DNA of 64,000 nucleotides, taken from contig NZ_CP030280.1 in the NCBI RefSeq assembly GCF_003287895.1, forward strand, positions 2,848,501-2,912,500, given 5' to 3'. The notes beneath the pieces were generated by a model, which saw only the letters and a list, made by a program, of their open reading frames with translations, was not told the origin of the DNA and ran no database searches. The translations under genes were made by a program, and so were the position numbers. Positions 34,415 through 43,457 of this stretch are shown piece by piece (position 1 is the stretch's first letter; each line of letters begins with the position of its first letter). Origin of the DNA: Blautia argi (lineage in GTDB: Bacteria; Bacillota; Clostridia; Lachnospirales; Lachnospiraceae).

Positions 34415-34520
34415 AAAAACACCTGTAAGACAATCACTTCCTTGTCCCACAGATGTTTTTTCTCATCTGCTGCCGCACATTGCGACCCGGCATACAGTAT
34501 TACTGCTGCCTGTTCCGTTT
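34415..34520 (-). ncRNA. Probable NiCo riboswitch with overlapping terminator
   Basis: The minus-strand leader of the CDF gene contains GGAACAGGCAGC, a first stem ending TATGCC, then GGGTCGC...GCGGCAGC, a third stem CAGATG...CATCTG, and GGGACAAGG. That is three hairpins around a GG-ACAG/GGCAGC-type junction, as in NiCo riboswitches known upstream of czcD genes. The 3' side CATCTGT can instead pair with ACAGGTG (34420-34455 on the plus strand), forming a terminator followed by TTTTT. Ligand-bound aptamer would hold CATCTG in its own stem and let transcription proceed. The identification is by eye; a covariance search would decide it. Confidence 0.62.
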
Positions 34521-34591
34521 TTTTCTTTTTCGTAAACAACTCAGGTTTCTGTTATTTTATGTGAAATGAAAGAATTTGTCAATATCTTCTC

Positions 34592-35272
34592 TTACCCTTT
34601 TTCAGATTTTTCTGATTGAATTACAATTCCCAGACTTTTGGCGAAATCCAGTGCCTGAAGAGTATTCACAACCATTCCTTCCAGTTCTCCTTTTCCCTCT
34701 GAAAGGACAATTCCCTCAATCCCACAGGTAGTAAAGTCAATTCCCTTCAGTACCGTTTTAAAGAAATTTGCTTCCCGGAAAGAAACCCTGTTCCAATCCA
34801 TATTTGACATTTTGCATTTACTGAAGCCGGATTTTGAAAAATCTGTATGACTGCCTTTGACGTAACTCATTTTTCCTGCGTCAAACAGCGCTTCCTTCAT
34901 AACGCAGTCCTGAAAAGACACATGGTACATGCTGCTTCCATAGAAATCTGCGCCATCTCCTTTACAGGATAGAAAGGCACAGTTTTTAAACCCCGCATCA
35001 CTGAATCCGGACTGATAAAAATCACAGTTTATAAATTTTACATCTTTGAAGAAGGTTTCATTAAAATTACAGCCCATAAACCTGCAGTTCTGAAATACAG
35101 TCTGCTGAAAAGATAAACCGCTGCCATCAAATCTTGTCAGATAAATTCCGCTTATTTCCCGTCTTACGATTTCCGTTTCTTGAGCCTTTGCTTCCTGAAG
35201 CAAAGCCAGCCCGTCATGTACAGGAAAAAGTGTTTTCGGAACAGACGGTTCTTTAAATCCTCTTTTGCTCAT
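34592..35272 (-). CDS. Pentapeptide-repeat protein
   Basis: About 226 residues. From residue 40 onward the sequence follows the A(D/N)LXX-type five-residue periodicity in a divergent, F/C-rich form (FQQTVFQNCRFMGCNFNETFF, continuing through FINCDFYQSGFSDAGFKNC). This should fold as a right-handed quadrilateral beta-helix. Some relatives mimic DNA and protect gyrase (Qnr-like), but most have no known role. The start at 35272 follows GAGG eight bases upstream and overlaps no neighbour. It is translated toward the CDF gene with a 270-bp gap. Confidence 0.8.
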   Translation of the reverse strand: MSKRGFKEPSVPKTLFPVHDGLALLQEAKAQETEIVRREISGIYLTRFDGSGLSFQQTVFQNCRFMGCNFNETFFKDVKFINCDFYQSGFSDAGFKNCAFLSCKGDGADFYGSSMYHVSFQDCVMKEALFDAGKMSYVKGSHTDFSKSGFSKCKMSNMDWNRVSFREANFFKTVLKGIDFTTCGIEGIVLSEGKGELEGMVVNTLQALDFAKSLGIVIQSEKSEKG

Positions 35273-35285
35273 TTTCATATCCTCA

Positions 35286-36630
35286 TTAAACCAGCGACGC
35301 ATGTTTCCATTTTCCTCTTATATAACGAATGGTAAAGCATATAGAACGGAACAGCCAGTCTATGGTCATTGCCACCCATACACCAAACACCCCCATATGC
35401 AGATATACACCCAGGACAATACTGAATCCGATTCGGAAAACCCACATGGAAATAATAGACAGTACCATGGCATATTTTACATCTGCTGCTGCTCTTAAGG
35501 TATTGGGAAGAGAAAAGGACAGCGGCCACATGGTTACAACACAGGCAGAATGATAAATCAAAATCCTGTAAGCATATTCACTTGCCTCTGCAGACAATCC
35601 GTAAATTTTAATAATAAACGGAATGGCAAGCACTACTAAAATATTCATGATAAACAGGGCTGCATACGCTGTTTTCATCAGTTTTTTTGTATAATAATGC
35701 ACCTGTTCAAAATCTCCTGCACCCACGCACTGGGCAGTTACCGTCAGCATGACAAAGCCAATGGACATACCCGGAAGCACTGCAAAGGTTGCCACATTGT
35801 TGGAAACTGCATTTGCCGCGATAGACGCGGTTCCGAATCCTGTTACAATGCTGAGAACCAAAATTTTCCCTAACTGGAACATGCTGTTTTCCAGTCCATT
35901 GGGAATCCCGATATAGAGAATTTTTTTCAAAAGATTTCTGTCTGTCTTAAAAGAAAATGGGTGATAAATATGCAGTACATGCTTCTGATTATTCAAAAGG
36001 CTCAGCATGACCACGCATGCCACGATTCTGGATACCAGGGTTGGAATGGCAACTCCCTCTACACCCCCTGTGAAATCCAAAGATTAAAATAGCATTTCCA
36101 CACAAATTAATGGCATTCATCAAAAGTGATATTTTCATAGCCACGGCTGAATTTCCCATTGCCCTGAAAATCGACGCGCCTGCATTATACAGCGCAGTCA
36201 TGGGAATAGAGGCAAATACAATCAGCAAATACACATTGCAGTTATACAGCACATCTGCATCAATTTTACCAAATACTACATGAGTAATAAAATATCGCCC
36301 CAGATAACATACCATCATAACTGCCAGAGAGGCTTTTAAGGTAAAGGACAAAAGCTGATTCGTTGCCTTGCATGCCATTTCTTCTCTCTTTTTCCCCAGA
36401 AGCTGTCCTGCAATCACGGCACCTCCGGTCGCCAGTGCAGTAAAAATATTTAAAATCAGCACCATAACGGTATCAATCAGAGAAACGCCGGATACAGCAG
36501 CCTCTCCTACACTGGCTACCATAATGGAATCTGCCAGCCCTACAAAAGCCTGCAAAAACTGGTCTATAATCAAAGGCACAATCAGCTTCCGCAAATCTGC
36601 ATTTGAAAAAAAGCGTTTTTTTTCTTCCAT
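35286..36630 (-). pseudogene. MATE-family efflux transporter, one-base frameshift
   Basis: A multidrug and toxin extrusion transporter of about 447 residues with 12 helices when read across the break. The N-terminal half ends ...NAILIFGFHRG and the C-terminal half resumes GVEGVAIPTLVSRIVACV. Removing one C from the C-run at 36064-36068 joins them. The halves match the repeated six-helix MATE layout (GLADSIMVASVGEAAVSGVS in helix 2, FGTASIAANAVSNNVATF in helix 8). It probably exports drugs or metabolites using a cation gradient. The frameshift resembles the others in this window and is likely a sequence error. Confidence 0.87.
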
Positions 36631-36712
36631 ATAAAACTCCTTTATTGCTGTGACACTTTGCTACAGGATACTATTATACCTCTGCTCTTCCCCAGATACA
36701 AGCACATATTTG

Positions 36713-36741
36713 TTGACAAATTCTCAAAAAACCGTTATACT
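36713..36741 (+). promoter_or_regulatory. Promoter of the SRP RNA
   Basis: TTGACA (36713-36718), 17-base spacer, TATACT (36736-36741), eight bases before the predicted RNA 5' end. Confidence 0.75.
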
Positions 36742-36748
36742 TTAAACT

Positions 36749-37013
36749 ACCGTGCAGCCGGGGAGATAGCGGTGCCCTGTACCTGCAATCCGCTACAGCA
36801 GGGGTGTTGCCAAACCGAGGAGCTTCTTTTTGTAAAGCTGCCCTCTATAAGTGGCGTTGACGTTTGGGTCTTACGCAACAGGAATCTGTGAACCGTGTCA
36901 GGGCAGGAATGCAGCAGCACTAAGCAGAACCTTCTGTGTGCCGTGAGGGTGCCTGGGCCGAGTTAACTGTAGAGGTAACGTTTATGAGAGAGCTTCGAAG
37001 GGCGGCGCACGGT
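36749..37013 (+). ncRNA. ffs: Signal recognition particle RNA, large Gram-positive type
   Basis: A 265-nt RNA whose ends pair (ACCGTGC with GCACGGT). The domain IV core is readable: GTGTCAGGGCAGGAATGCAG, then CAGCACTAAG, then GTGCCTGGGC with the conserved internal loops and GGAA-type tetraloop. An Alu-domain-like 5' part (GCCGGGGAGATAGC, GGTGCC) is present, as in Bacillus/Clostridium SRP RNA. It guides Ffh-bound ribosomes to the membrane. Confidence 0.92.
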
Positions 37014-37099
37014 AAAAAACATTTCTGATGCAGAGAATCCTGCTTATATTTCCATTTATGAACGCATAAACTGAAAAAAACAGAGGTTATTTTTTTTCT

Positions 37100-37717
37100 A
37101 TGAATGACTGGATACTGCAGCTCATGAATACCTACGGCTATTTTGGAATTGCTTTTCTTATTATGGCTGAAAACCTTTTTCCCCCAATTCCTTCTGAGGT
37201 AATCCTCACCTTTGCCGGTTTTTTTACTACTTATACGACTCTGCATCTGCCCGGAACTATTCTGTCCGCTACCATTGGAAGTCTTCTCGGAGCTGTGATT
37301 CTTTACGCCTTTGGCAAACTACTGTCTCCCTTCAAAATGGATTCCCTGATTTCCGGTAAAGTGGGAAAGACGCTCCGTTTAAAAAAAGAAGATATTCAAA
37401 AAGCAATGGACTGGTTTGACAGCAAGGGCAATTATACTGTATTTTTATGCCGCTTTATCCCCATTGTACGAAGTCTCATTTCCATTCCCGCAGGCATGGC
37501 AAACATGCACTTTCCCCGATTCTTATGGCTTACCGCCTGGGGAAGCTTTCTATGGAATACTTTGCTGATTTTCCTTGGCGCCTGGGCAGGCTCTTCCTGG
37601 CAAAAAGCAGCCCGGTACTTTGGAAATTATACACGAGCTGCCAAAATTGTTTTTCTTATTTTTCTTTTTACAGCGCTTTTGGTCTTTTGGCGAAAAAAGG
37701 GCAAAAAAATGCAGTAA
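37100..37717 (+). CDS. DedA-family membrane protein
   Basis: A 205-residue DedA/VTT-domain protein with four to five helices. ENLFPPIPSEVILTFAGF is the conserved N-terminal re-entrant motif and FLCRFIPIVRSLISIPAG, then MANMHFPRF, is the G-X-R-hallmark region. DedA proteins act in phospholipid flipping and membrane homeostasis (undecaprenyl-phosphate or phosphatidylethanolamine recycling). It follows the SRP RNA by about 85 bp, possibly with its own promoter. Confidence 0.88.
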   Translation: MNDWILQLMNTYGYFGIAFLIMAENLFPPIPSEVILTFAGFFTTYTTLHLPGTILSATIGSLLGAVILYAFGKLLSPFKMDSLISGKVGKTLRLKKEDIQKAMDWFDSKGNYTVFLCRFIPIVRSLISIPAGMANMHFPRFLWLTAWGSFLWNTLLIFLGAWAGSSWQKAARYFGNYTRAAKIVFLIFLFTALLVFWRKKGKKMQ

Positions 37718-37718
37718 A

Positions 37719-38576
37719 CTAAACTCTTCCTAATACCTTACTTATCTGGCGAATATAGTCCGGAGAAGTTCCGCAGCATCCGCCAATAATATCTGCACCG
37801 ATTTCTGTCATTCGTTTCATATGTCCGGCAAACTCCTCTGCACCCATGGAGTAAACCGGACAGCCGCTGGCATCTATTACCGGCATACCTGCATTTGGTT
37901 TTACAATCAAAGGAATCTCCATTTTCTTTCTGATATTTTCCACAACAGAAAACAACTGATCCGGCCCTGTGGAACAGTTTATTCCCACAGCATCAGCCCC
38001 CATTGCCTCCAGTGTTTCCACGGCTTCATAAATATTACCGCCAAAGAAAAGGCTTCCGTCTGATTCCACGGTAAGGGTACACATCACCGGAATTCGCCCT
38101 GTTGCTGCATCCAGCACCGCCATAGGCTCTGTCACCCCCAGCATGGTTTCTGCTACTAACAAATCCACCCCTGCCTCCAGAAGCACATCAATTTGTTCTT
38201 TGTATGCATCTAAAAGCTGCTCATAAGGCATGTCCTGCTTTCCTGTAGTGGTAACATCTCCAGCCACCAGACAGGCATCTCCCACAGCTTTCCTGGAAAT
38301 ATCCACCAGATGAAGATTTAATTCACGCACCTCTTTTTCCAGACCGTGATTCTCCAGACTGACTGCATTTGCCGAAAAAGTAGGTGCATATACAACCTGA
38401 GAACCTGCGTCCCGATATGCTCGCTGTAACTTTGTAAGCGGTTCGGGATTTTCACAAATCCATTTTTCTGTACAGACACCTCTTGGCATTCCGGCTTTCA
38501 TCAGATTAGATCCTGTTGCCCCGTCTAAAATTATAATATCCTGTTTCACCAGTTTTTGAAATTCCTGCTTTGTCAT
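37719..38576 (-). CDS. Homocysteine S-methyltransferase family protein
   Basis: A 285-residue barrel enzyme equivalent to the first domain of MetH. ILDGATGSNL at the N terminus, VGINCS (Cys ligand) and IIGGCCGTSPDYI (paired Cys ligands) form the zinc site that activates homocysteine. Free-standing proteins of this type in Firmicutes work with S-methylmethionine or with a separate cobalamin-binding methionine synthase subunit. It overlaps tadA by four bases, so the two are co-translated. Confidence 0.87.
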   Translation of the reverse strand: MTKQEFQKLVKQDIIILDGATGSNLMKAGMPRGVCTEKWICENPEPLTKLQRAYRDAGSQVVYAPTFSANAVSLENHGLEKEVRELNLHLVDISRKAVGDACLVAGDVTTTGKQDMPYEQLLDAYKEQIDVLLEAGVDLLVAETMLGVTEPMAVLDAATGRIPVMCTLTVESDGSLFFGGNIYEAVETLEAMGADAVGINCSTGPDQLFSVVENIRKKMEIPLIVKPNAGMPVIDASGCPVYSMGAEEFAGHMKRMTEIGADIIGGCCGTSPDYIRQISKVLGRV

Positions 38577-39067
38577 AATGCTTTCTCCTTTTCTTCCTGT
38601 TTCTTTTTTGCCTTCTCTTTTCTCAATTCCTTAAAAAATCCCGTAAGCATGCTGCTGCACTCTTCTTCCAGAACCCCCCTTGTCACCTCTGCTTTATGAT
38701 TAAATCCGTCCATTTCCAACAAATTCAGCACAGAACCTGCACAGCCCGCCTTTGGATTCATACTTCCAATTACCACCCGGTCGATTCTTGCCTGAATAAT
38801 GGCTCCGGCACACATTTGGCAGGGTTCCAGGGTTACATAAAGCGTACACCCTTCAAGTCTCCAATCTCCCAGCCTTTTGCTTGCCTTTTTGATAGCATTC
38901 ATTTCTGCATGAGATACCGTATTTTTATCTGTATTTCTCCGGTTATATCCTCTGGCAATGATTTTCCCCTCATAAACAATCACACAGCCAATGGGAACTT
39001 CTTTTAAAGCATAAGCCTTCATTGCCTGCTTTTTGGCTTCTTTCATAAATTTTTCATCTTGTGTCAT
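38573..39067 (-). CDS. tadA: tRNA-specific adenosine deaminase
   Basis: A 164-residue enzyme that converts A34 to inosine in tRNA-Arg(ACG). The catalytic zinc motif HAEMNAI (Glu is the proton shuttle) and PCQMCAGA are intact, and IGCVIVYEGKIIARGYN precedes them. The start at 39067 is set by AGGGG upstream; the open frame continues through the upstream tRNA-Ser and is not coding there. The Lys/Glu-rich tail (KEKAKKKQEEKEK) is typical in this group. It is essential in many bacteria. Confidence 0.92.
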   Translation of the reverse strand: MTQDEKFMKEAKKQAMKAYALKEVPIGCVIVYEGKIIARGYNRRNTDKNTVSHAEMNAIKKASKRLGDWRLEGCTLYVTLEPCQMCAGAIIQARIDRVVIGSMNPKAGCAGSVLNLLEMDGFNHKAEVTRGVLEEECSSMLTGFFKELRKEKAKKKQEEKEKAL

Positions 39068-39162
39068 CTTCTGCCCCTTTTCCTGAACGAAAACTGTCCC
39101 TGTGTTATACAAAAAGAGCGCCGCCCTGCCTGCACAAAAACGACACCCTTCCTTCCTATAAA

Positions 39163-39248
39163 CGGAGATAGTGGGATTCGAACCCACGCGCCCTTGCGGA
39201 CAACCGCATTTCGAGTGCGGCTCGTTATGACCACTTCGATATATCTCC
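39163..39248 (-). tRNA. tRNA-Ser(CGA)
   Basis: An 86-nt tRNA with acceptor GGAGATA/TATCTCC, discriminator G, anticodon loop CTCGAAA (CGA), long variable arm and GTGGGTTCGAATCCCAC T-arm. It lies upstream of tadA on the same strand. Confidence 0.93.
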
Positions 39249-39391
39249 GAACAGATATTATTATATATCGCACTCCCCTGACGGGTCAAGTAGAAATCTT
39301 CCCCTCAGAACTGTGAAAAACAACTTTCTTCTGTATCAGACCTTGCTTTCCATGGCTGCTGCAAAATCCTGTGCAGCAGCCCCTGTCATCT

Positions 39392-40609
39392 TCATAAAAT
39401 TTCCTCTGGTTTATCAATGATGCGGTACCAGTATCCAAAATGCCGGGAATGACTGTTTTGTCCCCCTGTTTCCTTAAAATATGGAAAGCCAAACATTCCT
39501 GCCATTAAAGCTTCCTGACTCTCATAGATTCCCGGAACACCCAAAATATATTTTCCGTCCTCCTCCCGTTTCCCTATGAGTAAATGTCCGTATCTGGAAA
39601 ATCCATGGCGCAAAAAACGGTTTGTCAGAAGCCCCCTGTCTTTTCTGTTTAATAATCTAAAATCTCCAGGCGTAATTCTTCTGCACTGTGTAATCCCGTT
39701 GTCACAAAAAGACGTTTTTCCTCGCAGCAACGGTTCTTTTCCCCTCTGCTCCCACTCCCTCTCTTCCTCCCCTGACATAATGGCGCCGGGGATTTCTCTT
39801 TCTCTCTCCAGTTCTTTATCCGGCATTCTCTTTTCTTCTCTCACCATTCCTGCTTCAGATATGTTTTTTTCCTCTTCCCACCTTACAGTTTCCGAAACTT
39901 CCTCTGCTTCTCTCTGATCCTCCACACGTTTCTCCGGAAAGCTTTCCGCCTCCTGCTCCCGGCCTACACTCTCTATTTTCTCCTTTTCGCTCTCTTCCTC
40001 CCACCTTTCTCTGGATAAACGTTCCTGTTCCTCCCTTTCTCCTGTGTTTTCCTCCTCTGGTACTCCCTGTATCTGTCTGTCTTCCTGTTCTGATACGTTT
40101 TTCTCTTCCTGCGCCTGTTCCAAAACCTCTGCTGCCTGCATACCACTGACTTCTTCTGCTTCTAATGTTTCTTCTAATGCTAATGCCTCTTTTTTACTCT
40201 TATTCTCCTGACACGCTTTTGGAAACCTTATCTCATGCAACGCCACTGGCTGCTCTTCCCAGATACTTCCGTAAACTTCACCGGAATCTGCCTGTAAAAT
40301 CAATCCGCACAAATCTCCCAGAGCATGCCCGCTCCCTCCTATGTTATTTTCCGGCATCTCTGTTTCAAACTCCACCCTCATGCCCGACAGATCACAAGTT
40401 CCCAACAAAAAGGCAATACATTCTCCATTTTCCCGTACATAAGCATAAATTTTTGTCGGTACTGCTTCCTGTCCGTAAATTCCTCTTAATTTGTAATTCA
40501 TACGGCAAACACTGTCTTTGGCCTCTACTTTGATAAATCCCCTGCTTTCCCCTTTTTTTCCTGCTTCATATTCATATACATAAGCTATAAATCGACGATA
40601 TCCTGACAT
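39392..40609 (-). CDS. DUF6128-like protein with acidic low-complexity linker
   Basis: A 405-residue protein of the type I recall as DUF6128 in Lachnospiraceae. The N-terminal about 120 residues (SGYRRFIAYVYEYEAGKKGE, then GFIKVEAKDSVCRMNYKLRG) and the C-terminal about 110 residues (ITPGDFRLLNRKDRGLLTNR, then HLLIGKREEDGKYILGVPGI) are conserved-looking. A Glu-rich spacer of about 180 residues joins them, with a disordered, highly charged composition. The start at 40609 (MSGYRR) follows a GGAAAG site; the frame is open further upstream through the tRNA-Pro. The function is unknown. Confidence 0.75.
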   Translation of the reverse strand: MSGYRRFIAYVYEYEAGKKGESRGFIKVEAKDSVCRMNYKLRGIYGQEAVPTKIYAYVRENGECIAFLLGTCDLSGMRVEFETEMPENNIGGSGHALGDLCGLILQADSGEVYGSIWEEQPVALHEIRFPKACQENKSKKEALALEETLEAEEVSGMQAAEVLEQAQEEKNVSEQEDRQIQGVPEEENTGEREEQERLSRERWEEESEKEKIESVGREQEAESFPEKRVEDQREAEEVSETVRWEEEKNISEAGMVREEKRMPDKELEREREIPGAIMSGEEEREWEQRGKEPLLRGKTSFCDNGITQCRRITPGDFRLLNRKDRGLLTNRFLRHGFSRYGHLLIGKREEDGKYILGVPGIYESQEALMAGMFGFPYFKETGGQNSHSRHFGYWYRIIDKPEEIL

Positions 40610-40776
40610 ATATCTTCTTTCCTGCTTTTTATCCTTAAAATATATGTACAGAATTTTTTTCTTAGAACCCCAAAGAAAGAAGCACTCTTTTCTTTCGCAA
40701 AAAACCTGATTTTTTTTAATTTTCTTATTGACATCTGATTCTTTTTTATATATAATATCATTTGTTGAACACATAT

Positions 40777-40850
40777 CGAAGCGTGGCTCAGTTTGGTAGA
40801 GCGCTGCGTTCGGGACGCAGAGGTCGCGTGTTCGAATCACGTCGCTTCGA
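40777..40850 (+). tRNA. tRNA-Pro(CGG)
   Basis: A 74-nt tRNA with acceptor CGAAGCG/CGCTTCG, discriminator A, anticodon loop TTCGGGA (CGG) in a CTGCG/CGCAG stem, and GTGTTCGAATCAC T-arm. Confidence 0.94.
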
Positions 40851-40860
40851 TTAACAGGAA

Positions 40861-40896
40861 AATGCTGGAACATCAAAGGTTTCCAGCATTTTTTAT
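40861..40896 (+). terminator. Terminator after tRNA-Pro
   Basis: AATGCTGGAA pairs with TTCCAGCATT, followed by TTTTATTTTC. Confidence 0.85.
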
Positions 40897-41071
40897 TTTC
40901 CATTCAAACTTGAAATTCTATAGTTTTCCGCTCTGTTCTAACAGACCTTCTAATATTTTTCTTATGCAAACTTTCCCTTTGCTTTTTTTACTTTTCTATG
41001 GCTTTCCCTGTCAAGTAGCTTTATAATGAAAACGAATAGTAACTATGAGGTTACAGTCAGGAGCAGATAGT

Positions 41072-41482
41072 ATGGCAAATTTAAGTAAATTTAAAAAAAG
41101 ACTAATGTTAGATGAAATCACTTTTTATAGTATTTGTGAGGATACCGACCGTCAGAAAATCTTAGATAAGGCAGAGATGACCTTTGATGACTTCCGTCGT
41201 CTGTGTCTGCTCACAGATTATCTGGAGCTTACAGCTCTGCACAAATTTATCTGGGACATGCATGCGTATAAATTCATAGATGACATTGAGGCAGTCTACC
41301 AGAAATGCAAAAACAAAGATGAGCATATTCCCGATATGCTTCTGGAAACAGGACGCTGGCTGGATAATTTCTGGAAAAATGCTCCCAATGATACAGTAGC
41401 TTATCTTCTTCACGAAATTTTTTCCTCCGGCCTTTCTCAGAAAAAAGCAGAATCCTTTGACGAATTTCAGGATTGCGATTAG
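41072..41482 (+). CDS. Conserved small protein of unknown function
   Basis: A 136-residue soluble, mostly helical protein (MANLSKFKKRLMLDE..., LTDYLELTALHKFIWDMHAY, ending EFQDCD). I recognise no domain. ATG at 41072 has AGGAG eight bases upstream; the frame extends nine codons further without a site. It lies 63 bp before the RsmF-like gene on the same strand and could be co-transcribed. Confidence 0.65.
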   Translation: MANLSKFKKRLMLDEITFYSICEDTDRQKILDKAEMTFDDFRRLCLLTDYLELTALHKFIWDMHAYKFIDDIEAVYQKCKNKDEHIPDMLLETGRWLDNFWKNAPNDTVAYLLHEIFSSGLSQKKAESFDEFQDCD

Positions 41483-41545
41483 AATAGAGAAAACAAGGAT
41501 TGAATTTTAAATCAGATTTTTAGAATACAGAAAGGATTATGATAT

Positions 41546-42928
41546 ATGGAACAACTGCCGCAATTATTTTTGTCCCGCATGAAAGAAATGCTTCAGGAGG
41601 AATATCCCGCTTTTTTAAAAAGCTATGAAGTTCCCCGCAAGTTTGGTCTTCGAGTCAATACAAACAAAATTTCCGTAGAAAAATTTCTGGAAATCTCTCC
41701 TTTTTCCCTGACCCCCATTCCCTGGGTATCCGGCGGATTTTTCTACCGGGAAGACGAAAGACCTTCCAGACACCCTTATTATGCCGCCGGACTTTATTAT
41801 CTCCAGGAGCCAAGCGCCATGACGCCGGCAGACCGCCTGGAAATTCTACCGGGTGAATATGTTCTGGATCTGTGCGCCGCACCGGGAGGAAAAGCAACCG
41901 CTCTGGGGGCAAAGCTGCAGGGGAAAGGCTTCCTGGTCGCCAATGACATCAGCAATTCCCGTGCAAAAGCGCTTCTTCGCAATCTGGAACTTTTCGGAAT
42001 CCGAAACTCCATGGTTACAAACGAAACACCCGGACGTCTTGCCGGATACTTTCCGGAATTCTTTGACAAAATTTTAGTAGACGCCCCCTGTTCCGGAGAA
42101 GGTATGTTCCGAAAAGATCCGAACGTTGCCAAAACCTGGGACGAAACCCGACCAGAGTACTTTGGCAAAATCCAGAAGGATATTATTGCCAATGCCATTT
42201 CCATGCTGAAGCCCGGAGGAAAACTGCTGTATTCCACCTGTACCTTTTCTTCAGTGGAAAATGAAGGGTTGATTTCCTTTGTCCTGGAAAACTTCCCACA
42301 AATGCGTCTTTTGGACATTGCCCCATATGATGGCTTTGCTTCCGGGAATCCCGCGCTTGGAAACCATAATGAACAACTGAAAAAATGTGTCCGCATATTC
42401 CCCCACCGTATGGAAGGAGAGGGACATTTCCTGGCGCTTATGGAAAAACAAGGAAATCTTTCGCCCTCTCAGGAGCTTCCCAAAACCAAACTGGACAAGA
42501 CTTCCCAAAAGCTTTTAGAAAATTTCTTCCAAAATGTTCTGACTTCCTATGATTTTCAGCACATAGAAGTTCGTGGCAGCAATGTTTACTATCTATCGGA
42601 CAAGGACACCAGCAACTTAAAGGGAATCAAATTCCTGAGAAACGGACTTTTTCTTGGAGAATTAAAGAAAAACCGCTTTGAGCCTTCTCAGCCTTTTGCC
42701 ATGGCTCTTTCCAGTGAGGACTATGCCCATACTCTGAATCTGTCCGCCTCTGACGAGCGTATTTCCCGGTATCTGAAAGGAGAAACCCTACTGCTTACAG
42801 AGGAAGAAATTCCAAAGAAAAATGGATGGCAGCTTGTCTGTACGGACGGCTTCCCCTTAGGCTGGGGCAAAGCCGTGGGAAACACCCTGAAAAACAAATA
42901 TCCCTCCGGCTGGCGGCAAATGTACTGA
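41546..42928 (+). CDS. RsmF-like rRNA m5C methyltransferase
   Basis: A 460-residue RsmB/RsmF (NOL1/NOP2/Sun) family enzyme that methylates cytosine-5 in rRNA. SAM-binding DLCAAPGGKATALGAKL, motif IV DAPCSGEGMFRKDP with the catalytic-release Cys, and motif VI YSTCTFSSVENEG with the nucleophile Cys are intact. A C-terminal RsmF/PUA-like domain ends FPLGWGKAVGNTLKNKYPSG. Target likely 16S rRNA (C1407-type); the exact base is not readable. Confidence 0.9.
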   Translation: MEQLPQLFLSRMKEMLQEEYPAFLKSYEVPRKFGLRVNTNKISVEKFLEISPFSLTPIPWVSGGFFYREDERPSRHPYYAAGLYYLQEPSAMTPADRLEILPGEYVLDLCAAPGGKATALGAKLQGKGFLVANDISNSRAKALLRNLELFGIRNSMVTNETPGRLAGYFPEFFDKILVDAPCSGEGMFRKDPNVAKTWDETRPEYFGKIQKDIIANAISMLKPGGKLLYSTCTFSSVENEGLISFVLENFPQMRLLDIAPYDGFASGNPALGNHNEQLKKCVRIFPHRMEGEGHFLALMEKQGNLSPSQELPKTKLDKTSQKLLENFFQNVLTSYDFQHIEVRGSNVYYLSDKDTSNLKGIKFLRNGLFLGELKKNRFEPSQPFAMALSSEDYAHTLNLSASDERISRYLKGETLLLTEEEIPKKNGWQLVCTDGFPLGWGKAVGNTLKNKYPSGWRQMY

Positions 42929-43042
42929 GCCAAACCAGACGACAGGGACAAAGCCCGACTGACAAACATAAACTCCAAAGATTTTCAGCGTTCAGAACGT
43001 TAGTTCCCAACTCAGGAACTGCCTTTTTCCCAAACACAGCCA

Positions 43043-43076
43043 AAAAGAGGCTGCCCTTTCGTTGGCAGCCCCTTTT
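43043..43076. terminator. Terminator between the rRNA methylase and spoVG
   Basis: AAAAGAGGCTGCC pairs with GGCAGCCCCTTTT across CTTTCGTT. T-rich on both strands, so it may serve both convergent genes. Confidence 0.8.
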
Positions 43077-43108
43077 CTTCTCTTATTTTTTATACGTTTA
43101 TTTTCCCC

Positions 43109-43393
43109 TTATTCTTCCAGGTCTTCCAATGGCTCTTCTGCCAGTACCTGCTCATATTTTTCCAGAATAATATTCTGTATTCTTTCACGGGTTGCAGAAT
43201 TAATGGGGTGTGCAATATCCCGATATTCCCCGTCTGTTGCCTTGCGGCTTGGCATAGCAATGAACAGCCCTTTTTCGCCTTCAATCACCTTAATATCATG
43301 TACTACGAATTCCTCGTCAATGGTAATGGATACCACTGCTTTCATTTTGCCTTCCTTTGCTACGCGTCTGATTCTTACATCTGTAATGTTCAT
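43109..43393 (-). CDS. spoVG: Septation/sporulation regulator SpoVG
   Basis: A 94-residue protein matching SpoVG through its length: [20 protein letters not shown], then [20 protein letters not shown], then [11 protein letters not shown]. It is a small nucleic-acid-binding global regulator (sporulation, division, capsule and virulence in relatives). The gene is single, with its own upstream region and the terminator at 43043-43076. Confidence 0.95.
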   Translation of the reverse strand: MNITDVRIRRVAKEGKMKAVVSITIDEEFVVHDIKVIEGEKGLFIAMPSRKATDGEYRDIAHPINSATRERIQNIILEKYEQVLAEEPLEDLEE

Positions 43394-43457
43394 ACAACCT
43401 TCCCCTTTCCTAGCCGCTTATGCAGTCGTGCTTTCTGTCTTTTAAAAAATATTTCTT

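Noticed and set aside
39354..39381. Terminator after the DUF6128-like gene
   Set aside because: A perfect 10-bp inverted repeat (GGCTGCTGCA/TGCAGCAGCC) is present, but no T-run follows on the minus strand.
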